From assembly GCF_025717045.1 (NCBI RefSeq), contig NZ_JAOVZN010000005.1, positions 62,001 to 126,000 on the forward strand: a DNA stretch of 64,000 nucleotides, written 5' to 3'. Numbering within the stretch: position 1 is the first letter of the stretch; each line of letters begins with the position of its first letter. The notes beneath the pieces were generated by a model that was not told the DNA's origin, made no database searches, and saw nothing but the letters and a program-made list of their open reading frames with translations. Source of the DNA: Flavobacterium sp. SH_e. Lineage in GTDB: Bacteria > Bacteroidota > Bacteroidia > Flavobacteriales > Flavobacteriaceae. This document shows positions 32,112 through 40,172 of this stretch, piece after piece. The translations under genes and the position numbers were made by a program.

Positions 32112-34232
32112 TTATACCTTTTGATTCTTTCTTTCCAAAAAAGCCAAACCAAACCGAATTTTATCATAAGACATTTTTTCTTCAAAATAATCAAAGTAAG
32201 GTCTTAATGCATTTGGATTTTCTAATTCTATCTGTGCTTTTTCGATTTTAAGAATTTCTTCTTCAGAAACAAACTGATTTAAATCAATATCATTTCCGTC
32301 AACATATAATTTAGCCAAATGTGAAATGATTGTGGTTTTACCTAAATTTCGCTGTTCAGCGATTTCCTGTACAGAAAGTCCATTTTGAAATAATTCTAAT
32401 GTTTTTTTATAGGTATTGTCTTTTTTCTCTTTTTTTACAACCGATTTATTTCTTTGGAATTCTACAATTGCATTAATGAACTCAGAACCATATTTTTCCA
32501 ATTTGGCTTTACCCACACCTTCAACCGCAAGGAAATCTTCATCTGTCATTGGTCTTAAAACTTCCATTTGTCTTAATGAAGCATCACTAAAAATAACATA
32601 AGCAGGAACTTCTTCTTTCTGTGCAATTTCATAGCGTAATTTGCGAAGTGTTTCGAATAAAGAATTTTTAGCTGCTTTTGGTTTTGCCTCTTTGGTTTCG
32701 TTCTTATCAATTATTTTCTTAACAACAGTCGTCAGTTTTACTTTTTCTCCTTCAAATAAAACTTTCTTTGCAAAAGGAGTAAGAAGAATTTTATTATGCT
32801 GATGAAAGGCAATTTCGCAGTAACCTAAATTAATAAGCTGAATAAGATATTGATTCCAGTCATACCAAGAAACATCAGCACCAATTCCATACGTTTTTAG
32901 CTCTTGATAATTTTTTTCGTAGATATAGGCGTTTCTCGAGCCTCTTAAAAAATCTACAATTACAGCCAACGGTTCAGATTCTTTTAATCGCGTAATCGCC
33001 GACAGTGCTTTTTGCGCGAGAATCGTACCATCGAAAAAAGTTGGAGGATTTTTGCAAATATCGCAGTTACCGCAATTTTCAGTTACTAATTCTCCGAAAT
33101 ACGATAATAAAATTTTTCTTCGACAGCTCACTGCATCGGCATATTGTTTCATACGATCCAATTTTGCAAGCTGAATGTCTGAGTTTAGTCCTTCAGAAGC
33201 AAATTTCTGCAATTGAATCACATCTGCATAACTTTCAAAAAGAACAGTTTCTGCAGGAAGACCATCTCGACCCGCACGTCCAATTTCCTGATAATATCCT
33301 TCAATATTTTTTGGAAGATTATAATGAATTACCCAACGAACATTCGATTTGTCAATTCCCATTCCAAAAGCAATTGTTGCGCAAACAACCTGACAATCGT
33401 CATTTATAAATTGATCTTGAGTTTTAGCACGTGTGTTATTATCTAAACCAGCATGATAAGCTTTCGCTGTAATTCCGCTTTTCTTTAATTTTTCAGCTAG
33501 TTCTTCAGTAGTTTTTCTGCTTAGACAATAAATTATTCCAGATTCATTCGGTTTATTTTCAATAAAATCAATTATTTGTTTTACACGATCTAGAGCTGGG
33601 CGAACTTCTAGACTCAAATTTTTACGATCAAAAGAAGCAATGAAAGTCTTTGGTTTTTGTAAGTTCAGTTGTTTTGTTATGTCTGTACGAGTTGCTTTGT
33701 CAGCCGTTGCAGTCAATGCTAAAATTGGAGTGGAAGGGAAGCGACTTTTTAAATAACCTAAATTAGTATATGCTGGTCTGAAATCATGTCCCCATGAAGA
33801 AATACAATGAGCTTCATCAATCGCTATTAAGCTAATAGTTAATTCGTTAAATGCAACTTCAAGATACGAAAGGCTTTCAGGTGCAATATAAACCAGTTTG
33901 AAGGTATTAGACTTTAAATTTTCTATATAGTATTGCTGTTCTTGTGCCGATTGTGAACTATTTATATAGCAAGCAGAAATTCCGTTAGTTTTTAAACTGT
34001 CAACTTGATCTTTCATTAATGCAATAAGAGGAGAGATCACTATGGTAATTCCTGGTAAGATTAAGGCCGGAAGCTGAAAGCAGACCGATTTACCGCCACC
34101 AGTTGGCATAATAGCTAGGGCATCCTGTCCTGCTAATACTGTATTAATAATAGATTCTTGGTTGGGTCTAAACTTTTCAAAACCAAAATTTTCTTTTAAT
34201 GTAGTATGTAAAATTTCTGTAGTCATAGGCAT
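32112..34232 (-). CDS. recQ: ATP-dependent DNA helicase RecQ
   Basis: The 706-residue helicase has Walker A AIMPTGGGKSVCFQLPAL, DEAH box IAIDEAHCISSWGHDFRP, helicase C-terminal GRAGRDGLPAETVLF, a zinc-binding Cys cluster (DAVSCRRKILL, then CGNCDIC), winged RQC region, HRDC (DASLRQMEVLRPM) near 540, and a C-terminal HTH (ELFQNGLSVQEIAEQRNLGK). That tail resembles YpbB-type extensions in Bacteroidota RecQ. The ATG at 34232 is preferred to the upstream frame from 34328, which has no helicase sequence; a second ATG lies at 34226. Confidence 0.95.
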   Translation of the reverse strand: MPMTTEILHTTLKENFGFEKFRPNQESIINTVLAGQDALAIMPTGGGKSVCFQLPALILPGITIVISPLIALMKDQVDSLKTNGISACYINSSQSAQEQQYYIENLKSNTFKLVYIAPESLSYLEVAFNELTISLIAIDEAHCISSWGHDFRPAYTNLGYLKSRFPSTPILALTATADKATRTDITKQLNLQKPKTFIASFDRKNLSLEVRPALDRVKQIIDFIENKPNESGIIYCLSRKTTEELAEKLKKSGITAKAYHAGLDNNTRAKTQDQFINDDCQVVCATIAFGMGIDKSNVRWVIHYNLPKNIEGYYQEIGRAGRDGLPAETVLFESYADVIQLQKFASEGLNSDIQLAKLDRMKQYADAVSCRRKILLSYFGELVTENCGNCDICKNPPTFFDGTILAQKALSAITRLKESEPLAVIVDFLRGSRNAYIYEKNYQELKTYGIGADVSWYDWNQYLIQLINLGYCEIAFHQHNKILLTPFAKKVLFEGEKVKLTTVVKKIIDKNETKEAKPKAAKNSLFETLRKLRYEIAQKEEVPAYVIFSDASLRQMEVLRPMTDEDFLAVEGVGKAKLEKYGSEFINAIVEFQRNKSVVKKEKKDNTYKKTLELFQNGLSVQEIAEQRNLGKTTIISHLAKLYVDGNDIDLNQFVSEEEILKIEKAQIELENPNALRPYFDYFEEKMSYDKIRFGLAFLERKNQKV

Positions 34233-34311
34233 ATAATTTTTGATAGTAATAGTAAAAATAATCTTACAAATACAAAAATATAAATTTCGTTTAAACTTTA
34301 AATTGAAATAT

Positions 34312-34342
34312 AAAAAAAAGGAACCCAAATCGAGTTCCTTTT
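34312..34342 (-). terminator. Intrinsic terminator of the polyamine/acidic-protein unit
   Basis: Read on the minus strand, AAAAGGAAC (34342-34334) pairs with GTTCCTTTT (34324-34316) and runs into further T residues. The stem is symmetrical enough to work both ways. Confidence 0.8.
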
Positions 34343-34363
34343 ACTTATTTTAAAGAAAATGAA

Positions 34364-34780
34364 TTAATCTTCATCATCTTCCTCTTCATCATAATCAGTG
34401 TCGGCTTTGTCATCATCGTCATCGTCATCATCGTCATCACCACCATCGTTATCAGGTTTGTCTAGATTATCATCATCTTCATCATCGTCGTTGCTAATAT
34501 CATCATCTAAATCTATACCTTTAACTGGTGCAATTGCATCTACATCAACATCTAAATCATCATCTTCATCGTAGTTTTCAATTCTGTCGGCAAGTTTAGT
34601 ACTAATTTTCACCAAATAAATTGTGTCTTCAGTACGAACTTCAACAGCTTCAACCAATTCGTTTTTAGCATTTCTAAAACGGATTACATCCGAATCATCA
34701 TAACCATCAGGAAATTTTTCTACCAAAAGGTTTAAAATTTCGTTGGTAAGTTTGGCGTAGTCTACTATAACTCTTTTCAT
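34364..34780 (-). CDS. Acidic hypothetical protein with poly-Asp tail
   Basis: The 138-residue protein has a folded N-terminal half (residues 1-65, MKRVIVDYAKLTNEILNLLV, then RTEDTIYLVKISTKLADRI) and a disordered, almost wholly Asp/Glu C-terminal half from about 72 to the end. The N-terminal text resembles small conserved Bacteroidota proteins of unknown function. It begins 8 bases after the homospermidine-synthase-like gene and is the last gene before the terminator. The acidic tail suggests charge-based binding to basic partners such as polyamines or cationic proteins, but that is speculation. Confidence 0.7.
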   Translation of the reverse strand: MKRVIVDYAKLTNEILNLLVEKFPDGYDDSDVIRFRNAKNELVEAVEVRTEDTIYLVKISTKLADRIENYDEDDDLDVDVDAIAPVKGIDLDDDISNDDDEDDDNLDKPDNDGGDDDDDDDDDDKADTDYDEEEDDED

Positions 34781-34788
34781 AAATTATT

Positions 34789-35757
34789 CTATAAATCTAA
34801 TAAATATGCAAAAATTAACGGAGCAACAATTGTAGCGTCCGATTCAATAATAAATTTTGGGGTTTTGATGTCTAATTTACCCCAAGTGATTTTTTCATTT
34901 GGAACTGCCCCAGAATAAGAACCATAACTAGTTGTTGAATCTGAAATTTGGCAGAAATAGCTCCAAAATGGTACATCGTGCATTTCCATATCTTGATATA
35001 GCATTGGAACTACACAGATAGGGAAGTCACCAGCAATACCACCACCGATTTGGAAGAATCCAATTCCTTTAGAGCTGTTTTTTGAATACCAATCTGCAAG
35101 GAAAGTCATGTATTCAATTCCAGATTTCATGGTAGATGCTTTCAATTCACCTTTAATTACGTATGAAGCAAAGATATTTCCCATTGTACTATCTTCCCAT
35201 CCTGGAACGATGATCGGTAAATTTTTCTCTGCAGCTGCATACATCCAGCTATCTTTTAAATCAATTTCATAGTACTCTTCTAAAACGCCAGACAACAACA
35301 TTTTGTACATAAATTCGTGTGGGAAGTAACGTTCTCCTTTATCGTCAGCATCTTTCCAAATTTTGTAAATATGTTTTTGTAAACGACGGAAAGCTTCATG
35401 CTCAGGAATACAAGTGTCTGTAACACGATTTAATCCCCTTTCTAATAAAGCCCACTCATCTTCTGGTGTTAAATCACGGTAATTAGGAACTCTTTCGTAG
35501 TGAGAATGAGCCACTAAATTCATGATATCTTCTTCTAGATTTGCTCCAGTACATGAAATAATATGCACTTTGTCTTGTCTGATTACTTCTGCAAAAATTT
35601 TACCAATTTCTGCTGTACTCATTGCGCCAGCCATACTTACAAGCATCTTTGCACCATCAGCTAACTGCTGCTCGTATGCTTTTGCAGCGTCTACTAATGA
35701 AGCAGAGTTAAAATGCAAATAATGTTTTTCAATAAACTGACTGATTGGTCCTTTCAT
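34789..35757 (-). CDS. Deoxyhypusine-synthase-family enzyme, probably homospermidine synthase
   Basis: The 322-residue protein has DHS-fold NAD-binding and active-site segments: GAMSTAEIGKIFAEVIR, ISCTGANLEEDI, PIIVPGWEDSTMGN, GGGIAGDFPICVVPM, and a conserved lysine in EKITWGKL (near residue 295) equivalent to the Schiff-base lysine. Bacteria lack eIF5A and hypusine; bacterial relatives transfer the aminobutyl group from spermidine or putrescine to putrescine, making homospermidine, a major polyamine in Flavobacterium. The upstream neighbour is an arginine decarboxylase, which fits a polyamine unit. No agmatinase gene is adjacent. Confidence 0.85.
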   Translation of the reverse strand: MKGPISQFIEKHYLHFNSASLVDAAKAYEQQLADGAKMLVSMAGAMSTAEIGKIFAEVIRQDKVHIISCTGANLEEDIMNLVAHSHYERVPNYRDLTPEDEWALLERGLNRVTDTCIPEHEAFRRLQKHIYKIWKDADDKGERYFPHEFMYKMLLSGVLEEYYEIDLKDSWMYAAAEKNLPIIVPGWEDSTMGNIFASYVIKGELKASTMKSGIEYMTFLADWYSKNSSKGIGFFQIGGGIAGDFPICVVPMLYQDMEMHDVPFWSYFCQISDSTTSYGSYSGAVPNEKITWGKLDIKTPKFIIESDATIVAPLIFAYLLDL

Positions 35758-35856
35758 TTTTTTTGTTTTTTTTTGAATTAAAAAGTTTAACCTTTTTGGA
35801 TGTTAATGCAAATTAAGAATTTTAAAGATATTTCTTTTACTTAATCTGCCGTTTTT

Positions 35857-37260
35857 TTACAACTTTTTTTTGTAGCCTAAAATCTTTAAAACATCGTCTG
35901 AAGTTTGTTGTTCCGAGAATACTTCAGTTGCCAGAATTCCGTTTTCGTCACGATCAATTAAAATGTGTTTAGGCTGCGGAATCAAACAGTGGTGCAGACC
36001 GCCGTATCCTCCAATTGTTTCTTGATAAGCGCCAGTATTAAAGAATCCGATATATAAAGGCTTCTCTTTGTTGTATTTAGGTAAATAAATGGCGTTCATG
36101 TTTTGTTCAGAATTGTAATAATCGTCACTATCACAAGTAAGACCTCCTAACAGAACCCGTTCGTAAGTATCATTCCAGCGATTGATAGCCAGCATGATAA
36201 AACGTTTGTTTATAGCCCAAGTATCTGGTAAAGTGGTAATGAAAGATGAATCAATCATATTCCATTTTTCTCTATCATTTTGTTGTTTTTGATACAAAAT
36301 CTGATAGATTGCACCACCGCTTTCACCTACTGTAAATGACCCAAATTCCGTAAAAATATTTGGAACATCTACTTCGGCTTCTTCACAAGCAATTTTAATT
36401 TGATTGATAATTTCATCAATCATATATTGATAATCATATTCAAAGGCAAGTGAGTTTTTAATTGGGAAACCACCACCAATATTAAGACCGTCTAGAGTAG
36501 GGCACTCTTTTTTAAGAGCAATGTAAACTTTAATACATTTTACAAGCTCGTTCCAGTAGTATGATGTATCATTAATTCCAGTATTGATAAAGAAGTGAAG
36601 CATTTTTAGCTCTAATTTATCATTTTCCTGAATTTGTTTTTTATAGAAAGAAACTATGTTTTTGTATCCAATACCTAATCTAGAAGTATAGAACTCAAAT
36701 TTAGGTTCTTCTTCGGCAGCAATACGGATTCCAATTTTGAATTTCCCTTTAATTTCTGCCTGAAGTAAATCTAACTCTTCGTAATTATCAATAATTGGAA
36801 TAGTATTTTTATGTCCGTTATTGATTAATCTAGCAATATTGGTAATGTATTCGTCTCTTTTAAAACCATTACAAATTACATACGTGCTTTTGTTGATTTT
36901 ACCGTTTTCCAATAAATTCTCAACAATATTAACATCAAAAGCAGACGATGTCTCTATATGAATATTATTCTTGAAAGCTTCATTCATGATATATTCAAAA
37001 TGAGAGCTTTTTGTACAATAACAATAGTAGTATTTTGCGTCGTATTTGTTCTTTTCCATTGCCTTTCTGAACCATGCTTTTGCTTTATTGATGTTTTCAG
37101 AAATCTGAGGTAAATAAGTAAACTTTAACGGTGTGCCATATTGTTCAACCAATTTCATCAAATCGATGTTGTGAAACAATAAGTTGTCTTTGTTTAATTT
37201 AAATTCCTCTTGCGGAAAGTAGTATGTTTGGTTTATTAGATCAGAATATTTCGTATTCAT
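35857..37260 (-). CDS. speA: Arginine decarboxylase (fold III PLP family)
   Basis: The 467-residue protein has the alanine-racemase-type barrel with PLP lysine in YCYCTKSSHF (K84), the phosphate-binding GLNIGGGFPIK (about 277-287), and C-terminal GLTCDSDDYY with the active-site Cys (about 387). That makes it a PLP-dependent amino acid decarboxylase. The length is shorter than E. coli SpeA (about 658), closer to the Bacteroidota type. The product agmatine would feed homospermidine synthesis via the next gene. A promoter at 37513 lies 245 bases upstream, leaving a long leader. Ornithine or lysine specificity is not excluded. Confidence 0.85.
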   Translation of the reverse strand: MNTKYSDLINQTYYFPQEEFKLNKDNLLFHNIDLMKLVEQYGTPLKFTYLPQISENINKAKAWFRKAMEKNKYDAKYYYCYCTKSSHFEYIMNEAFKNNIHIETSSAFDVNIVENLLENGKINKSTYVICNGFKRDEYITNIARLINNGHKNTIPIIDNYEELDLLQAEIKGKFKIGIRIAAEEEPKFEFYTSRLGIGYKNIVSFYKKQIQENDKLELKMLHFFINTGINDTSYYWNELVKCIKVYIALKKECPTLDGLNIGGGFPIKNSLAFEYDYQYMIDEIINQIKIACEEAEVDVPNIFTEFGSFTVGESGGAIYQILYQKQQNDREKWNMIDSSFITTLPDTWAINKRFIMLAINRWNDTYERVLLGGLTCDSDDYYNSEQNMNAIYLPKYNKEKPLYIGFFNTGAYQETIGGYGGLHHCLIPQPKHILIDRDENGILATEVFSEQQTSDDVLKILGYKKKL

Positions 37261-37328
37261 TTATTTGTCAACGTTTTAGAGATTGTAATTTAATTGTAAT
37301 TTAGAAATTTTCGGTGCTAAATCCTAAT

Positions 37329-37508
37329 TCAAACTCTAATATTGGCAAATATAATTGGCAGTTTTTCGTGCTCGGCTTTTGTACATTGGAAAACATCAAA
37401 GCAAAATGGGCTTTTACTATTATAAAAACGGTTCAACATTCTTAATAAAGAACTGTTGAGTCTGTTTCTGTAAGAGCTAAATTGCCTTTGCTGATTGTTT
37501 GTTTTCAT
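37329..37508 (-). CDS. Possible leaderless small basic protein, or upstream ORF of the arginine decarboxylase
   Basis: A 59-residue ATG frame (KTNNQQRQFSSYRNRLNSSL at the N-terminus, IFANIRV at the C-terminus) begins 4 bases downstream of a strong -7 box, so it would be translated leaderless. It holds six arginines and no match I recognise. It lies wholly within the 245-base leader of the arginine decarboxylase gene. It may be a regulatory upstream frame or noise; the promoter is well supported, the frame is not. Confidence 0.4.
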   Translation of the reverse strand: MKTNNQQRQFSSYRNRLNSSLLRMLNRFYNSKSPFCFDVFQCTKAEHEKLPIIFANIRV

Positions 37509-37512
37509 GGGG

Positions 37513-37544
37513 CAAATGTAAAAAATAATATATACCAAATGCAA
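37513..37544 (-). promoter_or_regulatory. Promoter for the speA transcript
   Basis: On the minus strand: TTG (37544-37542), 21 bases, TACATTTG (37520-37513). It is a complete flavobacterial housekeeping promoter whose transcript would start near 37507, immediately at the small frame's ATG. Confidence 0.65.
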
Positions 37545-37564
37545 TGGTTTTGATTAAAAAAAGT

Positions 37565-38632
37565 TTAAGATTTATAATCTTGAAACGCTTCTAGAATCAA
37601 TTTATTTTCAACGGATTGGTTAATTTTTATTTTTCCGATTCCTTCAATTAATGCAAATTGAATTAAACCGTATTCATTTTTTTTGTCGTGAATTAACAAT
37701 TCTAAGATCGGATCGATGTCATTTTCTTCAAAAATTATATCCTCATAAATACCTTTAATTATGGTTTTGATTTCTCTGTATTCTTCCTGAGAAATTAAAC
37801 CTTTTTGAAGCGAAATATAACTTTCTAAGATCATTCCGACCGCAATAGCTTCTCCGTGCAGTAAAGTTGTTTTTTCTTCGCTTTCTAGAAAGTATCCTTC
37901 AATAGCGTGACCTAGCGTATGCCCAAAGTTTAATGCTTTACGGATATTTTTCTCCGTTGGATCTTGAATCACAATTTCATTTTTAATTTCTACTGATCGA
38001 TAAATTAATTGATCTAATTCATCAAAAACAATTGATTTTAAATCTGAAAACTGTCTCCAATATGGTGCATCATATATTAAACCATGTTTTAGCATTTCTG
38101 CTAAACCTGAACGCATTTCAGTTTGTGGCAAAGTTTCTAAATATTTTGTATCAATTAGTACCATTTGCGGCACATTGATAACTCCAATCTGATTTTTAAG
38201 ATTTCCTAGATCGACTCCTGTCTTTCCTCCAACAGAAGCATCAACCATAGATAATAAAGTAGTTGGGATATTGATAAAATCTACACCTCTTTTAAATGTA
38301 GAAGCCACAAAACCACCTAAATCAGTAACAACACCTCCTCCTAAATTAATAATAAGAGATTTTCTATCGGCACCAAGTTCTGTCAAAATATTCCAGATCT
38401 CAATACAAGTTTCAATATTCTTATTTGCTTCTCCAGCTTCAAATTCTATAATTTCAATTGCTAAATCAGTTTCAACAAGAGGAATAAATTTAGACAAACA
38501 ATATTCATTGGTTTGATCGTCTACAATTATAAATATATTAGAATATTTATTTTCTCTTAAATGTTTATTTAAAGCTTCGTAAGCATTCTGGTTGAAATGC
38601 ACAAGATAATTGTTGGCTTGAATAGATCGCAT
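37565..38632 (-). CDS. aroB: 3-Dehydroquinate synthase
   Basis: The 355-residue protein has the DHQS signature NLGGGVVTDLGGFVASTF (about 98-115), followed by IPTTLLSMVDASVGGKTGVD, and metal ligands in the AEMLKHGLI region and GHTLGHAIEG. It performs the second step of the shikimate pathway, converting DAHP to 3-dehydroquinate. It lies upstream of the polyamine unit, but that unit has its own promoter, so they may be uncoupled. A likely -7 box TATTTTTG with TTG 24 bases upstream is at 38656-38690. Confidence 0.95.
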   Translation of the reverse strand: MRSIQANNYLVHFNQNAYEALNKHLRENKYSNIFIIVDDQTNEYCLSKFIPLVETDLAIEIIEFEAGEANKNIETCIEIWNILTELGADRKSLIINLGGGVVTDLGGFVASTFKRGVDFINIPTTLLSMVDASVGGKTGVDLGNLKNQIGVINVPQMVLIDTKYLETLPQTEMRSGLAEMLKHGLIYDAPYWRQFSDLKSIVFDELDQLIYRSVEIKNEIVIQDPTEKNIRKALNFGHTLGHAIEGYFLESEEKTTLLHGEAIAVGMILESYISLQKGLISQEEYREIKTIIKGIYEDIIFEENDIDPILELLIHDKKNEYGLIQFALIEGIGKIKINQSVENKLILEAFQDYKS

Positions 38633-38851
38633 AATTCTTTAGTTAATTGAAAGCGCAAAAATAAAGTATTTTAAACTAAATAAACCTCAAACTTCTGTTC
38701 TAATTTGTTTTAAAAATCCGAGTAATTGTTTTTAAGTGTTTAAAGTGTGCTATAGTAAAACATTTACTTCGTAAAGCTACATTTTTATACATCCTATTAA
38801 AGATATATAAAAATATGGTGCTCTTTAGTAAACAATATTCAAAACACTCTC

Positions 38852-38859
38852 TATATTTG
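38852..38859 (+). promoter_or_regulatory. -7 box of the proline dehydrogenase promoter
   Basis: TATATTTG matches TAnnTTTG, 18 bases before the ATG. No TTG at the ideal -33 distance is seen, so it may depend on an activator. Confidence 0.45.
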
Positions 38860-38876
38860 CATAAAAAATAAATTTA

Positions 38877-40046
38877 ATGGAAAAGATATTCGATAACACT
38901 CAGGTTGCATTTTCACTTAAAAGTGATACAGAACTTGATAGAGCTTATTTCCTTTTCAAAATGATTGACAGCGAGCCTTTGGTAAGAATTGGAACTGCTG
39001 TAACTAATTTTGCGATTAAAGCTCATTTACCAGTAGAAGGATTAATTCGTGCAACTGTTTTTGATCACTTTTGCGGTGGTGTAAACGAAAATGATTGCCT
39101 TACTGTTGTAGACAAAATGTTTACAAAAGGAGTTTCGTCTGTTTTGGATTATTCTGTTGAAGGGAAAGAAGAAGAAGAGCAATTTGATGCAGCTTTGGAA
39201 ATGACACTGCGAACAGTAGATTTTGCAAAAGAACGTCTTGCAATTCCATTCGCAGTATTTAAGCCAACTGGTTTAGGGCGTTTTGAATTATACGAAAAAT
39301 TAGGAGAAAAACAAGCTTTTACTCCTGCAGAACAAGCAGAATGGGATAGAGTAGTAGCTCGTTTTGATAAAGTTTGTAGTGAAGCTCATAAAAAAGATGT
39401 TGCTTTATTGATTGATGGTGAAGAAAGCTGGATGCAAGATGCAGCAGATGATTTGGTTACCGATATGATGCGTAAATACAATAAAGAAAAAGCAATTGTC
39501 TTTAACACTTTACAGATGTATCGTTGGGATCGTTTAGATTATTTAAAAAAACTTCATGAAGTAGCCAAAACAGAAGGTTTCTATATCGGAATGAAATTGG
39601 TTCGTGGTGCTTACATGGAGAAAGAAAACAAAAGAGCTGAAGAAAAAGGTTATGTTTCTCCAATTTGCGTTTCTAAAGAAGCTACAGACATAAACTATGA
39701 TAATGCTGTGCAATATATGTTAGATCATATTGATAAAATGGCCATTTTTGCAGGAACTCACAATGAATTGAGCTCCTATAAATTGATGGAAATGATGGAG
39801 AAGAGAGGTATCGCTAAAAACGATAACAGAATATGGTTCGGGCAATTATATGGAATGAGCGATAATATTAGTTACAACTTAGCTGAAAACGGCTATAATG
39901 TTGCGAAATATTTGCCTTTCGGACCAGTAAAAGATGTTATGCCATATTTAATTCGTCGTGCAGAAGAAAATACTTCTGTTGCGGGTCAAACAAGCCGTGA
40001 ATTATCTATGATTAAAGCAGAACGTAAACGTAGAAAAGGGAAATAA
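38877..40046 (+). CDS. Proline dehydrogenase (monofunctional PutA/PRODH)
   Basis: The 389-residue FAD enzyme oxidises proline to pyrroline-5-carboxylate. It has the PRODH barrel with VFKPTGLGRFELYEKL, IDGEESWMQDAADDL, NTLQMYRWDRLDYL, GMKLVRGAYMEKE (catalytic) and FAGTHNELS. No aldehyde dehydrogenase domain follows, so P5C dehydrogenase is a separate gene elsewhere. Length is normal for the monofunctional class. It is monocistronic, closed by a strong convergent terminator. Confidence 0.93.
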   Translation: MEKIFDNTQVAFSLKSDTELDRAYFLFKMIDSEPLVRIGTAVTNFAIKAHLPVEGLIRATVFDHFCGGVNENDCLTVVDKMFTKGVSSVLDYSVEGKEEEEQFDAALEMTLRTVDFAKERLAIPFAVFKPTGLGRFELYEKLGEKQAFTPAEQAEWDRVVARFDKVCSEAHKKDVALLIDGEESWMQDAADDLVTDMMRKYNKEKAIVFNTLQMYRWDRLDYLKKLHEVAKTEGFYIGMKLVRGAYMEKENKRAEEKGYVSPICVSKEATDINYDNAVQYMLDHIDKMAIFAGTHNELSSYKLMEMMEKRGIAKNDNRIWFGQLYGMSDNISYNLAENGYNVAKYLPFGPVKDVMPYLIRRAEENTSVAGQTSRELSMIKAERKRRKGK

Positions 40047-40110
40047 ATTAATTGTTAATTCTGAATTGTAAATTGTGAATGTTTACAATATCAAGAACTG
40101 TTTGTCACAC

Positions 40111-40145
40111 AAAAAAGCTCCAATCTTAAAATTGGAGCTTTTTTG
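40111..40145. terminator. Convergent intrinsic terminator
   Basis: AAAAAAGCTCCAAT pairs with ATTGGAGCTTTTTT across a 6-base loop; A and T runs on both sides make it work for proline dehydrogenase (plus) and the ABC exporter (minus). Confidence 0.9.
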
Positions 40146-40172
40146 TGTTTAATTATATTTAATTGTAAATTT

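Noticed and set aside
33005..33446. Two plus-strand frames inside recQ
   Set aside because: They are antisense shadows of the helicase zinc-binding and RQC region; no independent start context.
34233..34328. N-terminal extension of RecQ
   Set aside because: It is AT-rich hydrophobic text without similarity to RecQ; the family starts at the ATG at 34232 or 34226.
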